Shown here piece by piece: positions 1-6,167 of a DNA stretch of 15,772 nucleotides (the stretch's first letter is position 1; every line of letters begins with the position of its first letter). Position numbers and translations under genes: made by a program. Origin of the DNA: ATZT02 sp038124905 (GTDB lineage Bacteria > Actinomycetota > Actinomycetes > S36-B12 > UBA5976); the NCBI GenBank assembly GCA_038124905.1, contig JAYPCW010000027.1, positions 1-15,772 on the forward strand, in the 5' to 3' direction. The notes beneath the pieces were generated by a model that saw only the letters and a program-made list of their open reading frames with translations, did no database searches and was not told where the DNA came from.

Positions 1-157
1 GATTCGCCCCAGGGAACCCACCTTCAATAAAACCCACACCTAAGTTATCCAAATGCTGCGCAATGTTGATCTTGTCAATTACCGACAAATTCAAGCCTTC
101 TTGCTGCGCGCCGTCACGTAAAGTGGTGTCATAAACATGGAACGCATTTGCATCCAT
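1..157 (-). CDS. cimA: citramalate synthase, N-terminal fragment (runs off left edge)
   Basis: Only the first 52 codons are present; the rest lies beyond the left edge. The protein begins MDANAFHVYDTTLRDGAQQE and continues to FIEGGFPGAN. The DTTLRDGxQxxG motif is the metal- and 2-oxoacid-binding start of the isopropylmalate/homocitrate/citramalate synthase TIM barrel (HMGL-like family). The AQQEGLNLSV...GGFPGAN wording is what I know from the long citramalate synthases (TIGR00977) rather than LeuA, which usually reads DGEQSPG. CimA condenses pyruvate with acetyl-CoA to citramalate, the first step of a threonine-independent route to 2-oxobutyrate and isoleucine. The start is set by an AGGAAGG ribosome binding site at 173-167, nine bases before ATG 157. 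Upstream lie a promoter, a candidate Ile-rich leader peptide and a terminator hairpin, consistent with attenuation. A related 2-isopropylmalate synthase-like enzyme is the alternative. Confidence 0.85.
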   Translation of the reverse strand, partial: MDANAFHVYDTTLRDGAQQEGLNLSVIDKINIAQHLDNLGVGFIEGGFPGAN

Positions 158-178
158 GGTGCAGGTCCTTCCTAAATG

Positions 179-218
179 AAAAAACCCCTCGCATCCGCGA
201 AGGGTCAGCGCACGAGGG
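179..218 (-). terminator. intrinsic terminator/attenuator hairpin in the cimA leader
   Basis: Read on the minus strand, CCCTCG (218-213) pairs with CGAGGG (191-186). Two G-U pairs and a CGC/GCG pairing further inside extend the stem, and six U follow (184-179). It ends only five bases before the cimA ribosome binding site, so it would end transcription before cimA. A terminator placed between a promoter and its own gene points to attenuation. Confidence 0.7.
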
Positions 219-237
219 TTATTTCGCCCCGGGCGCT
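207..237 (-). promoter_or_regulatory. candidate antiterminator stem, alternative to the cimA attenuator
   Basis: On the minus strand AGCGC (237-233) is perfectly complementary to GCGCT (211-207). Inside that stem, GGGG (230-227) can pair with CCCT (218-215). Forming this structure would use up the 5' arm of the terminator at 218-213, so the two structures exclude each other. This is read by eye; no folding energies were computed. Confidence 0.4.
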
Positions 238-264
238 CTAGCTAATAATGATGTTTTGCAACAC
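238..264 (-). CDS. candidate isoleucine leader peptide upstream of cimA
   Basis: A nine-codon frame, GTG TTG CAA AAC ATC ATT ATT AGC TAG, encodes MLQNIIIS. It has three consecutive isoleucine codons (252-244) directly before the stop. It lies between the cimA promoter and the attenuator hairpin, and cimA serves isoleucine synthesis. A ribosome stalled on the Ile codons would leave the antiterminator arm at 237-233 free. A ribosome reaching the stop would cover it. Weak points: there is no good ribosome binding site (nearest AGGG at 285-282, 17 bases upstream), and another frame starting at ATG 266 (MCCKTSLLARAPGAK) overlaps it. Confidence 0.4.
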   Translation of the reverse strand: MLQNIIIS

Positions 265-315
265 ATCTATAGGGTTTCACACCCTGTGAACAGAGTGACC
301 AGCGGGGTGTCCTCA

Positions 316-345
316 ATACTAAAAATCTAGCCTTTTGTTAGTCAA
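316..345 (-). promoter_or_regulatory. sigma-70-type promoter for cimA
   Basis: On the minus strand there is a -35 box TTGACT at 345-340, an 18-base spacer, and a -10 box TAGTAT at 321-316. This predicts a transcript start near 309, about 150 bases before the cimA ATG. The promoter begins 10 bases after the ctaF stop codon, so cimA can be transcribed independently of the cta operon. Confidence 0.6.
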
Positions 346-356
346 GATTTAAGGCT
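323..356 (-). terminator. possible weak terminator after ctaF, overlapping the cimA promoter
   Basis: Directly after the ctaF stop, AGCCTT (356-351) is complementary to AAGGCT (334-329), with AGATTTTT after the second arm. A second pair, AAATCT (350-345) with AGATTT (328-323), interleaves with the first in A-B-A'-B' order, which is an H-type pseudoknot layout. The stems are only six pairs each and the loop is long, so as a terminator it is weak. Confidence 0.3.
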
Positions 357-763
357 CAGTGACGAACCGGCTCGCTTCGCTCAAACTTCCAGAACTCAAA
401 AAGCCATCCGGTAACGCCAAAAATTACAAAGCCTAATCCCATTAGAAATAGCCACGGAACTATGACAAAACCCATGAAGGTTATGCCGGCAGCACCTGCC
501 ACGATCATTGGCCACCAAGAATGCGGAGCATAAAATCCGTAATCATTTACGCCTTCTGAAATCTCCGCCTGATAGTTATCCTCTGGCTGATAACCCAATC
601 TTTTTTGGGTAAAGAGCACATAAAAGGCGATCAAAGCTGCAAAGCCGCCAGTTAGTAAAAGTGCAGCACTACCTACTGGTTCACCGGTGAACCAAAAGTA
701 AATAGCTCCAACTCCTAGATAGAAAACTGCTCCCCAGAAAAATAACCAGCCGCCACTTTTCAT
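356..763 (-). CDS. ctaF: cytochrome c oxidase subunit IV (actinobacterial type)
   Basis: A 135-residue membrane protein with four hydrophobic segments: roughly residues 3-26 (WLFFWGAVFYLGVGAIYFWF), 30-50, 84-103 and 103-122. It has the actinobacterial subunit IV layout of two hairpins joined by a polar loop (residues about 53-82, QKRLGYQPEDNYQAEISEGV). A conserved APHSWWP sequence precedes the third helix. This family (Cyt_c_ox_IV) is an accessory subunit of the aa3 oxidase in the bc-aa3 supercomplex. It starts 6 bases after the ctaD stop and is the last gene of ctaC-ctaD-ctaF. No heme or copper ligands are expected in this subunit. Identification rests on the helix pattern, the APHSWWP region and the operon position. 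Confidence 0.9.
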   Translation of the reverse strand: MKSGGWLFFWGAVFYLGVGAIYFWFTGEPVGSAALLLTGGFAALIAFYVLFTQKRLGYQPEDNYQAEISEGVNDYGFYAPHSWWPMIVAGAAGITFMGFVIVPWLFLMGLGFVIFGVTGWLFEFWKFERSEPVRH

Positions 764-769
764 ATTTTG

Positions 770-2443
770 CTACTTTCCACTCACTGGCAAATCTGCATAC
801 TCTGGATGCGCCTCATCAAAAGTGGGACGCTCAGAACGAATTTGTGGAATCCGTGTGAAGTTATGTCTTGGAGGCGGACAACTTGTTGCCCATTCCAAAC
901 TCATTCCCCAACCCCATGGGTCATTTACCTTTACCATAGGAGCTTCTCGCCAAGTCTTATAAACGTTGTACAAGAACGGCAAGGTGGATGCACCCAAAAT
1001 AAATGCACCAAGACTTGAGACCATATTCAAAGCAGTAAAGCCATCGCTTGCTAAATAATCAGCGTATCTGCGAGGCATTCCCGCTCCACCTAGCCAGTGT
1101 TGGACCAAGAAAGTAATTTGGAATCCAATGAACGTTAGGTAAAAATGAATTTTGCCTAAGCCCTCATTCAGCATTCTTCCGGTCCACTTTGGCCACCAGA
1201 AGTAAAAGCCGCCAAACATTGCAAACACCACAGTTCCAAAAACTGTGTAGTGGAAGTGTGCTACCACGAAATAGCTATCTGAAACGTGGAACGTTATCGG
1301 AGGCATTGCGAGCATTACGCCAGTTAATCCACCTAATAAGAAGGTGATTAAAAATCCAATTACCCAAAGCATTGGAGTCTCAAAAGACAGCGAGCCTCGC
1401 CACATTGTGCCAATCCAGTTAAAGAACTTAACTCCTGTTGGAACTGCAATCAACATCGTGGTCAAAGCAAAGAACGGCAGTGATACTGCACCTGTTACAT
1501 ACATATGATGGGCCCAAACTGCAACAGACAAACCAGCAATTGCAATCGTGGCGTAGACCAATCCTTTATAACCAAAAATTGGTTTACGACTAAAGACCGG
1601 AATTATTTCGCTGATGATTCCAAAGAATGGCAAGGCGATGATGTAAACCTCGGGGTGACCAAAGAACCAAAATAGATGCTGCCACAAAATTGCACCACCA
1701 TTTTCAGCTGCAAAAACTTGCGAGCCAAGATTTCGGTCTACTGCCAGAACTATTAGTGCTGCAGCTAAAACTGGGAATGCAACCAAGACTAAAACACTGG
1801 TTAATAAAATTGTCCAAACAAAAATTGGCATTCTCCACATGGTCATACCCGGAGCGCGCATAGTCAAGATTGTGGTTATGAAGTTAACTGAACCTAAAAT
1901 CGTTCCAAGTCCACCTAGCGCAAGACCCATAATCCATAGATCAGCACCTAAAGTTGGTGAGTTTTCTGCATTTGAAAGTGGTGTATAGGCAAACCAGCCA
2001 AAGCTAGCTGCTCCATCTGGAGTTAAAAATCCAGAAACCACAATGATTCCACCAAACAGGAACATATAAAAGCCAAGCAAATTCAATCTAGGGAAAGCAA
2101 CGTCTGGTGCACCAATTTGTAAAGGTACTAATGCATTTGCAAAACCTACGAATAATGGAGTAGCAAAAAGAAACAACATGATGGTGCCGTGCATGGTGAA
2201 CAGTTGGTTGTACTGCTCATTTCCAACTATTTGCAATCCAGGTTGAGCAAGTTCTGCACGAATAATCATGGCCATCGCGCCGGCGATCATGAAAAAAACA
2301 AAAGAAGAAGCCAGATACATATAACCGATGGTCTTTGGATCAGTGGTGGTTAACCACTTAATTGCCTTTCGACCATAACTTTCTGGCTCAAAAATTGGAG
2401 TAACTTCAGGTCTAACTGAAGGTCTGTCTTCCAAAATGGTCAT
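770..2443 (-). CDS. ctaD: cytochrome c oxidase subunit I (aa3 type, A1 family)
   Basis: A 557-residue, twelve-helix catalytic subunit that reduces O2 to water and pumps protons. The heme a ligands are His85 (in MHGTIM) and His398 (in VAHFHYT), and His396 is the high-spin heme ligand. CuB ligands are His263 and His312-His313 (WAHHMY). HPEVY (263-267) carries the Glu265 and the cross-linking Tyr267 of A1-type oxidases. The K-channel lysine is Lys339 (PTGVKFFNW). The D-channel aspartate is Asp114 (IGAPDVAFPR). All key residues are present, so the enzyme should be active and pump protons. Its ATG overlaps the ctaC stop (ATGA), which implies translational coupling. The C-terminal tail after about residue 490 is soluble. 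Confidence 0.98.
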   Translation of the reverse strand: MTILEDRPSVRPEVTPIFEPESYGRKAIKWLTTTDPKTIGYMYLASSFVFFMIAGAMAMIIRAELAQPGLQIVGNEQYNQLFTMHGTIMLFLFATPLFVGFANALVPLQIGAPDVAFPRLNLLGFYMFLFGGIIVVSGFLTPDGAASFGWFAYTPLSNAENSPTLGADLWIMGLALGGLGTILGSVNFITTILTMRAPGMTMWRMPIFVWTILLTSVLVLVAFPVLAAALIVLAVDRNLGSQVFAAENGGAILWQHLFWFFGHPEVYIIALPFFGIISEIIPVFSRKPIFGYKGLVYATIAIAGLSVAVWAHHMYVTGAVSLPFFALTTMLIAVPTGVKFFNWIGTMWRGSLSFETPMLWVIGFLITFLLGGLTGVMLAMPPITFHVSDSYFVVAHFHYTVFGTVVFAMFGGFYFWWPKWTGRMLNEGLGKIHFYLTFIGFQITFLVQHWLGGAGMPRRYADYLASDGFTALNMVSSLGAFILGASTLPFLYNVYKTWREAPMVKVNDPWGWGMSLEWATSCPPPRHNFTRIPQIRSERPTFDEAHPEYADLPVSGK

Positions 2444-3273
2444 GATGCGATCTCCTTACAACCAGGAAGATTTGGATCTAACGCACAGCTGGTATTTCCA
2501 GTTGTGACAACTCTGCCGGTATCTAACTTGCCCTCTTGTCCTTTTGCTCGTAGCTGGGCAATATGTGCTTCAAATTCTTCTTGCGAAACTACTTTTACAT
2601 TAAAAAGCATTCGCGAATGGTCAACACCACAAAGTTCAGCGCATTTTCCTGGGTACTCACCAAGCTTGTTAGGAGTAACTTCAAAAACATTCATTCGGCC
2701 TGGAATTACGTCCATCTTTGTTAGAAAAGCTGGAATCCAAAATGAGTGAATCACATCAGGAGATGTCAATTCAAACTTAACTTTTTCATCTACGGGTAAA
2801 TAGAGCATTGGAGGTTCAGATGGAGTTCCGATCTCGTAAACTCCATAGTCTAGATAGTTAAATGCCCAAGACCATTTAAAGGCAACTACATTTACTGTGT
2901 GATTATGTTCGCCACTTATTTTTGTTAGTTCTGCTTGATCGCGCGCGGTGAAATAAAAGAGACCCAAAACGATTACTAAAGGAATTGCGGTGTATAAAAC
3001 TTCAATTGGAATGTTGTAGCGCGTTTGCTTTGGAACTTCGTTTTCATTTTTTCTGCGATACAAAATGATTGCAGCAAAGAGCAATCCAATCACTAACAAA
3101 GCAATAGGAATCGCAACGATCCAAGAGCCCTGCCATAGGTTCAAAATAATTGGAGCTTCAGCAGTAGCGGGTTCAGGAAACCCTAAACGTAAAGCACTTT
3201 CTTGTGCTTCTTGGCTACAAGCGCTGAGCGTAAGAGCGGAGACGGCAACTGCTAAGGCACCGATTCGACGCAC
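2440..3273 (-). CDS. ctaC: cytochrome c oxidase subunit II (CuA subunit, lipoprotein)
   Basis: A 277-residue protein that receives electrons through its CuA centre. It starts with a lipoprotein signal (hydrophobic 5-15, lipobox LSAC with Cys19). Two membrane helices follow, at about 51-72 and 90-109, and then the cupredoxin domain. CuA ligands are all visible: His176 (DVIHSFWIP), Cys211, Glu213, Cys215, His219 and Met222 (CAELCGVDHSRM). The aromatic electron-entry patch is KWSWAF, residues 133-138. The start is GTG 3273, preceded by AAAGGGG at 9 bases spacing. The C-terminal tail has an extra cysteine pair (Cys263, Cys272). It is the first gene of the ctaCDF operon. A possible promoter (TTGCCC 3352-3347, TATCCT 3331-3326) has only a 15-base spacer and is doubtful. 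Confidence 0.97.
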   Translation of the reverse strand: MRRIGALAVAVSALTLSACSQEAQESALRLGFPEPATAEAPIILNLWQGSWIVAIPIALLVIGLLFAAIILYRRKNENEVPKQTRYNIPIEVLYTAIPLVIVLGLFYFTARDQAELTKISGEHNHTVNVVAFKWSWAFNYLDYGVYEIGTPSEPPMLYLPVDEKVKFELTSPDVIHSFWIPAFLTKMDVIPGRMNVFEVTPNKLGEYPGKCAELCGVDHSRMLFNVKVVSQEEFEAHIAQLRAKGQEGKLDTGRVVTTGNTSCALDPNLPGCKEIAS

Positions 3274-3353
3274 GCTAAGAAACCCCTTTGCAAAATTAGA
3301 AACTAAGTGAAAGGCTACCTCACCAAGGATACAAACTCAGCGCAAAGGGCAAG

Positions 3354-3359
3354 TAGCGT
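3354..3359 (+). promoter_or_regulatory. putative -10 box of a leaderless transcript
   Basis: TAGCGT fits TANNNT and ends 7 bases before ATG 3367, so transcription would begin at or next to the start codon. The same hexamer occurs before gcvT. It supports ATG 3367 over the longer GTG start at 3307. No clear -35 box is seen. Confidence 0.45.
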
Positions 3360-3366
3360 TAACGGT

Positions 3367-4509
3367 ATGGGCAAAGCCACAAATTCACAATTTCACTATT
3401 TTGATGCACTCAATAACCAGCCCTTAAATAAAGCAGCCAAACTTGGATTGGAACAAGCGCTTGTCCACGCTTGGGCTGACCCTAGCCGGCTGTATTCAAA
3501 TTCTCGAAAATCTCGTCAGCTACTGGAAGAAGCCCGAAATTCCCTAGCTCAAAAATTGAATCTAAAACCAGCCGAGATATTTTTTGCGCCAGGGTTCCCC
3601 TTCATCTTTTCTTACCTGGTAACCCGCTTGATGCAGAGCGAAAAGAAAAAAAATAAAAAAATCCTCTTAAGCGAAGTTGAGCAGTCAGCTCTCCTTTCTT
3701 CAGCTAGCAATTTCTTGCACCAAAAAATAGCTGTAAAAGCGAATGCTCAAGTTGATGCTAAACAATTTGTAGAAAATCTAAGTCCTGAAGTGGGATTAGC
3801 GATGATTCAATTTGCTAATCATGAAATTGGCACCAAACAACCTGTTTCAGATATTTATCAAGCATGCAAATCAAAAGGAATTGACTTGCTAGTGGATGCC
3901 ACTATGACATTTGCGCTTGATGAAATTGGCGACAACTTTGACATCTTGGTACTAAACCCGGTTAGCTGGCAAGGCCCCGCTGGCCTATCTGTAGTTGGTA
4001 TTCGTGAAAACGTTGAATTAATTTCACCCCTAAAGCGAGATACGCGAGAAAATCAAAAATTCCCGGCCTTCCCTAATGTGCCACTTGCGGTGAGTGCTGC
4101 CGCTGCTTTGGAAGAAACTATTCAAAAATTGCCAAGAACTTTAGACCAAATGCAAAAAGCACAAAAATTAATAATTGAAAGAATTTCTGTAATTCCTGGC
4201 TCTCGAGTTATTACGAACCCTACTGTTTCACTTTTTAACATAATTTGTGCGATTTTCGAAGACATAGACGGTGAAACTTTGGTTCATGAACTTGACAAAT
4301 CTGGTTTTGAAATTTCAAGTGGTTCATCTTGCAGGGCTGATGAGATAGCTCCTTCACATGTAATGCATGCAATTGGAATTGATAAAGCAACAAATATCAG
4401 AATTTCGCTACCTGTAGATCTTGACGAAATTTCTGCTATTGATTTTGCTGAAAGCCTTACTGAAGCTATTAACAAAATTCGAAGCGAAAGTTCAAACGTT
4501 ACCTACTGA
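3367..4509 (+). CDS. degenerate cysteine-desulfurase-like protein (class V aminotransferase fold) lacking the PLP lysine
   Basis: A 380-residue protein that aligns along its length with NifS/IscS cysteine desulfurases, from FHYFDALNNQPL (family: YLDxAATTP) to SSGSSC...PSHVMHAIGI (family: SSGSAC...PSYVLRALGL). The FDILVLNPVSWQGPAGL segment lines up without gaps with the IscS segment VDLMSFSGHKIYGPKGI. It puts Ser200 (codon 3964-3966) where the Schiff-base lysine belongs and Val in place of the preceding His. The His of TEHKAV is Gln (VEQSAL), the GATESDN cofactor loop is GFPFIFS, and the Gln of HVDATQ is Met. Only the PLP-contacting Asp (VDAT) and the persulfide cysteine (Cys322, codon 4330-4332) remain. 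The gene is intact, so this looks like a pseudoenzyme under selection. It runs divergently from ctaC and overlaps aat by 7 bases at its 3' end. A longer GTG start at 3307 is open, but the leaderless -10 box and family N-termini favour ATG 3367. Confidence 0.85.
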   Translation: MGKATNSQFHYFDALNNQPLNKAAKLGLEQALVHAWADPSRLYSNSRKSRQLLEEARNSLAQKLNLKPAEIFFAPGFPFIFSYLVTRLMQSEKKKNKKILLSEVEQSALLSSASNFLHQKIAVKANAQVDAKQFVENLSPEVGLAMIQFANHEIGTKQPVSDIYQACKSKGIDLLVDATMTFALDEIGDNFDILVLNPVSWQGPAGLSVVGIRENVELISPLKRDTRENQKFPAFPNVPLAVSAAAALEETIQKLPRTLDQMQKAQKLIIERISVIPGSRVITNPTVSLFNIICAIFEDIDGETLVHELDKSGFEISSGSSCRADEIAPSHVMHAIGIDKATNIRISLPVDLDEISAIDFAESLTEAINKIRSESSNVTY

Positions 4510-5183
4510 TTCTTAAAAGCACTCTTTTCATTTATTGACTTTTGTAATAATTTCAAATACTCACTTCTGGGGATTTCGATTGCACCTAAGCTGGCTAAAT
4601 GCGGTGTTAACCATTGGATATCTAACAAACGATTGCTAGAGGCGCTTTTTAACTTTTCAGTTAACCAATAGAGCGCGACTTTAGAGGCATCACGTGCTTT
4701 ATGAAACATTGATTCGCCAGCAAAAAATCCACCAAATTCAACGCCATAAAGCCCGCCTACTAGTTGTTCGTTCTTGTCATAAATGCCTATCGAATGCGCC
4801 ACTCCTAACTCAAACAAATTTTGATAAGCGGTTTTAATTTCGTCATTAATCCAAACATCAGCTTGGCGTAAATCCGCACAACCATTCATGACTTGAGCGA
4901 AATCCTCATCGAACTTAACGCTAAATTTTTTAATCGACTTAGCCAATGACCGTGAGACTTTAAAATTCTCTACCGGCAAAATCCCCCGGGGGTCTGGCGA
5001 AAACCAAGCCAAAACTTCTTGATCATTTTCATCTTTAATATGCATCGGGAAAAACCCTGCCCGGTAAGCGGCAGCTAAAGTTGCGGGCGCCAAATCGCCA
5101 TCAGTAATTACAAAATCTTTTCCGAGAGGGGCCAAGTTAGCGTCCGGAAAAACCCATTCACTGTTTTGTAAATCTGGCTGCAT
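4503..5183 (-). CDS. aat: leucyl/phenylalanyl-tRNA--protein transferase
   Basis: A 226-residue protein of normal family length. It transfers Leu or Phe from aminoacyl-tRNA to the N-terminus of proteins that begin with Lys or Arg, marking them for ClpS/ClpAP-type degradation in the bacterial N-degron pathway. Family motifs in order: FFPMH (44-48), WFSPDPRGILP (60-70), the DVWIND segment (109-114), VGGLYGVEFGGFFAGESMF (142-160), ASK (166-168) and DIQWLTPHLASLGAIEIPR (188-206). Glu157, Asp188 and Gln190 correspond to the catalytic Glu, Asp and Gln of the E. coli enzyme. The start lies 2 bases after the adoK stop, with no clear ribosome binding site, so translation is probably coupled to adoK. 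Its stop overlaps that of the convergent desulfurase-like gene. Confidence 0.95.
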   Translation of the reverse strand: MQPDLQNSEWVFPDANLAPLGKDFVITDGDLAPATLAAAYRAGFFPMHIKDENDQEVLAWFSPDPRGILPVENFKVSRSLAKSIKKFSVKFDEDFAQVMNGCADLRQADVWINDEIKTAYQNLFELGVAHSIGIYDKNEQLVGGLYGVEFGGFFAGESMFHKARDASKVALYWLTEKLKSASSNRLLDIQWLTPHLASLGAIEIPRSEYLKLLQKSINEKSAFKNQ

Positions 5184-5185
5184 CG

Positions 5186-5746
5186 CTATGCGCTTACAAA
5201 AACCTTTTCAAGCACTTGAGCGTTTTCATCTCCNNNNNNNNNNNNNNNNNNNNNNNNNNNNNNNNNNNNNNNNNNNNNNNNNNNNNNNNNNNNNNNNNNN
5301 NNNNNNNNNNNNNNNNNNNNNNNNNNNNNNNNNGCCCGCTCGGCGATGGGTCCGAGCTCAATTTGAATTGATTCGCTCATTGCACCTGGATAAAAAGAGG
5401 CAATCTGGTTTTGTACCTCATCAGTGGTGCAAACAAATCGTGCCGTGTGCTGATCTTTTGAAATAAAAATTGAATCACAATCAACGCCATGTCGCTCAAG
5501 CCACGAGCGATAATCAACAAAATCTTTACCTACGGCGCCAACCAAAATGGGCCTAAGTCCGAGCTTTCCCATTCCAAATGCAACATTTGCTGCAACCCCA
5601 CCACGACGAATTTGTAAATCGTCTACCAAAAAAGAAAGTGAAACGTGGTCCAATTTGTCTGCGACTAAAGAGTCTGTGAACTTCCCTGGAAATCGCATCA
5701 GATGATCAGTAGCAATAGAGCCAGTGATCGCGAAGTTCAGGGACAC
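5186..5746 (-). CDS. adoK: adenosine kinase, PfkB/ribokinase family (interrupted by assembly gap)
   Basis: The N-terminal 137 residues are close to M. tuberculosis AdoK: GSIATDHLMRFPGKF, then VSLSFLVDDLQIRRGGVAAN, HTARFVCTTD and IASFYPGAMSE. AdoK phosphorylates adenosine to AMP and is a PfkB-family enzyme distinct from eukaryotic adenosine kinases. RGGVAANVAFGMGKLG is the PfkB N-terminal signature. After 100 N only the last 15 residues (GDENAQVLEKVFVSA) remain, so the ATP-binding DTxGAGD region is missing from the sequence, not necessarily from the gene. AdoK is about 320 residues, so the true gap is probably near 0.5 kb. It starts at GTG 5746 with a leaderless-type -10 box (TAGGGT) 6 bases upstream. 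It sits between erpA and aat, and the erpA-adoK neighbourhood matches Mycobacterium. Confidence 0.85.
   Translation of the reverse strand: MSLNFAITGSIATDHLMRFPGKFTDSLVADKLDHVSLSFLVDDLQIRRGGVAANVAFGMGKLGLRPILVGAVGKDFVDYRSWLERHGVDCDSIFISKDQHTARFVCTTDEVQNQIASFYPGAMSESIQIELGPIAERXXXXXXXXXXXXXXXXXXXXXXXXXXXXXXXXXXGDENAQVLEKVFVSA
5234..5333. other. assembly gap of 100 N within adoK
   Basis: Exactly 100 N, the conventional placeholder for a scaffold gap of unknown size. It replaces the middle and C-terminal half of adoK. Family length suggests that about 170 residues are absent. Confidence 0.95.
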
Positions 5747-5752
5747 GTCAAT

Positions 5753-5758
5753 ACCCTA
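5753..5758 (-). promoter_or_regulatory. putative -10 box of a leaderless adoK transcript
   Basis: On the minus strand CTAGTAGGGT contains TAGGGT (5758-5753), six bases before GTG 5746. The gcvT upstream sequence CTAGTAGCGT is nearly identical at the same spacing. No ribosome binding site precedes adoK. Confidence 0.45.
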
Positions 5759-5786
5759 CTAGCGCAAGACTTAATAAATCAGTTTT

Positions 5787-6137
5787 TTAGTGGAAGGAAT
5801 CTCCGCAAGCGCAAGAGCCGCCAGCGTTTGGATTATCGATGGTGAAACCTTGCTTTTCGATTGTGTCCACGAAGTCGATAACTGCACCATTTAAATAAGG
5901 TGTGCTCATTTTGTCGACGACGACCTTAACTCCACCAAAATCTTGTGCCGCATCTCCATCTAGTGCGCGGTCATCAAAAAACAATTGATACTTAAGCCCA
6001 GAGCAACCACCGGGTTGAACTGCAATACGGAGTGCCAAGTCATCGCGACCTTCTTGCTCCAACAAATTCTTAACCTTGGTTGCTGCAACCTCGGTTAAAA
6101 CTACGCCTTCTTTTACTGCTGCTTCTTCGTTGCTCAT
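5787..6137 (-). CDS. erpA: A-type iron-sulfur cluster carrier/insertion protein
   Basis: A 116-residue HesB/IscA family protein that holds [2Fe-2S] or [4Fe-4S] clusters and passes them to target enzymes. The three ligand cysteines are present: Cys45 in QPGGCSGLKY, and Cys109 and Cys111 in the GGSCACGDSF tail. VDKMSTPYLNGAVIDFV is also typical. The start is ATG 6137, set by GGAGG seven bases upstream; an in-frame ATG at 6158 is open but has no such site. It lies 30 bases after the glycerate kinase stop and 40 bases before adoK, on the same strand. Nearby Fe-S clients include the NadA encoded divergently. The family does not separate ErpA from IscA or SufA by sequence alone, so the symbol follows actinobacterial usage. 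Confidence 0.93.
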   Translation of the reverse strand: MSNEEAAVKEGVVLTEVAATKVKNLLEQEGRDDLALRIAVQPGGCSGLKYQLFFDDRALDGDAAQDFGGVKVVVDKMSTPYLNGAVIDFVDTIEKQGFTIDNPNAGGSCACGDSFH

Positions 6138-6167
6138 TGCACTCCCTCCACCGACCATTGTGCCATC

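Noticed and set aside
219..266. Alternative leader peptide MCCKTSLLARAPGAK from ATG 266
   Set aside because: It has no ribosome site and no isoleucine, and its stop directly abuts the hairpin, which would block termination by a translating ribosome. The Ile-rich frame fits the pathway better, though this frame is not fully excluded.
148..330. 60-codon plus-strand frame across the cimA leader
   Set aside because: It is antisense to the promoter, leader and hairpin of cimA and has no ribosome site or conserved features.
3307..3366. Longer start (GTG 3307) for the desulfurase-like gene, adding 20 residues
   Set aside because: The added residues do not resemble any family N-terminus, would use up the divergent promoter space before ctaC, and lack a ribosome site; ATG 3367 has a TAGCGT box at leaderless spacing.
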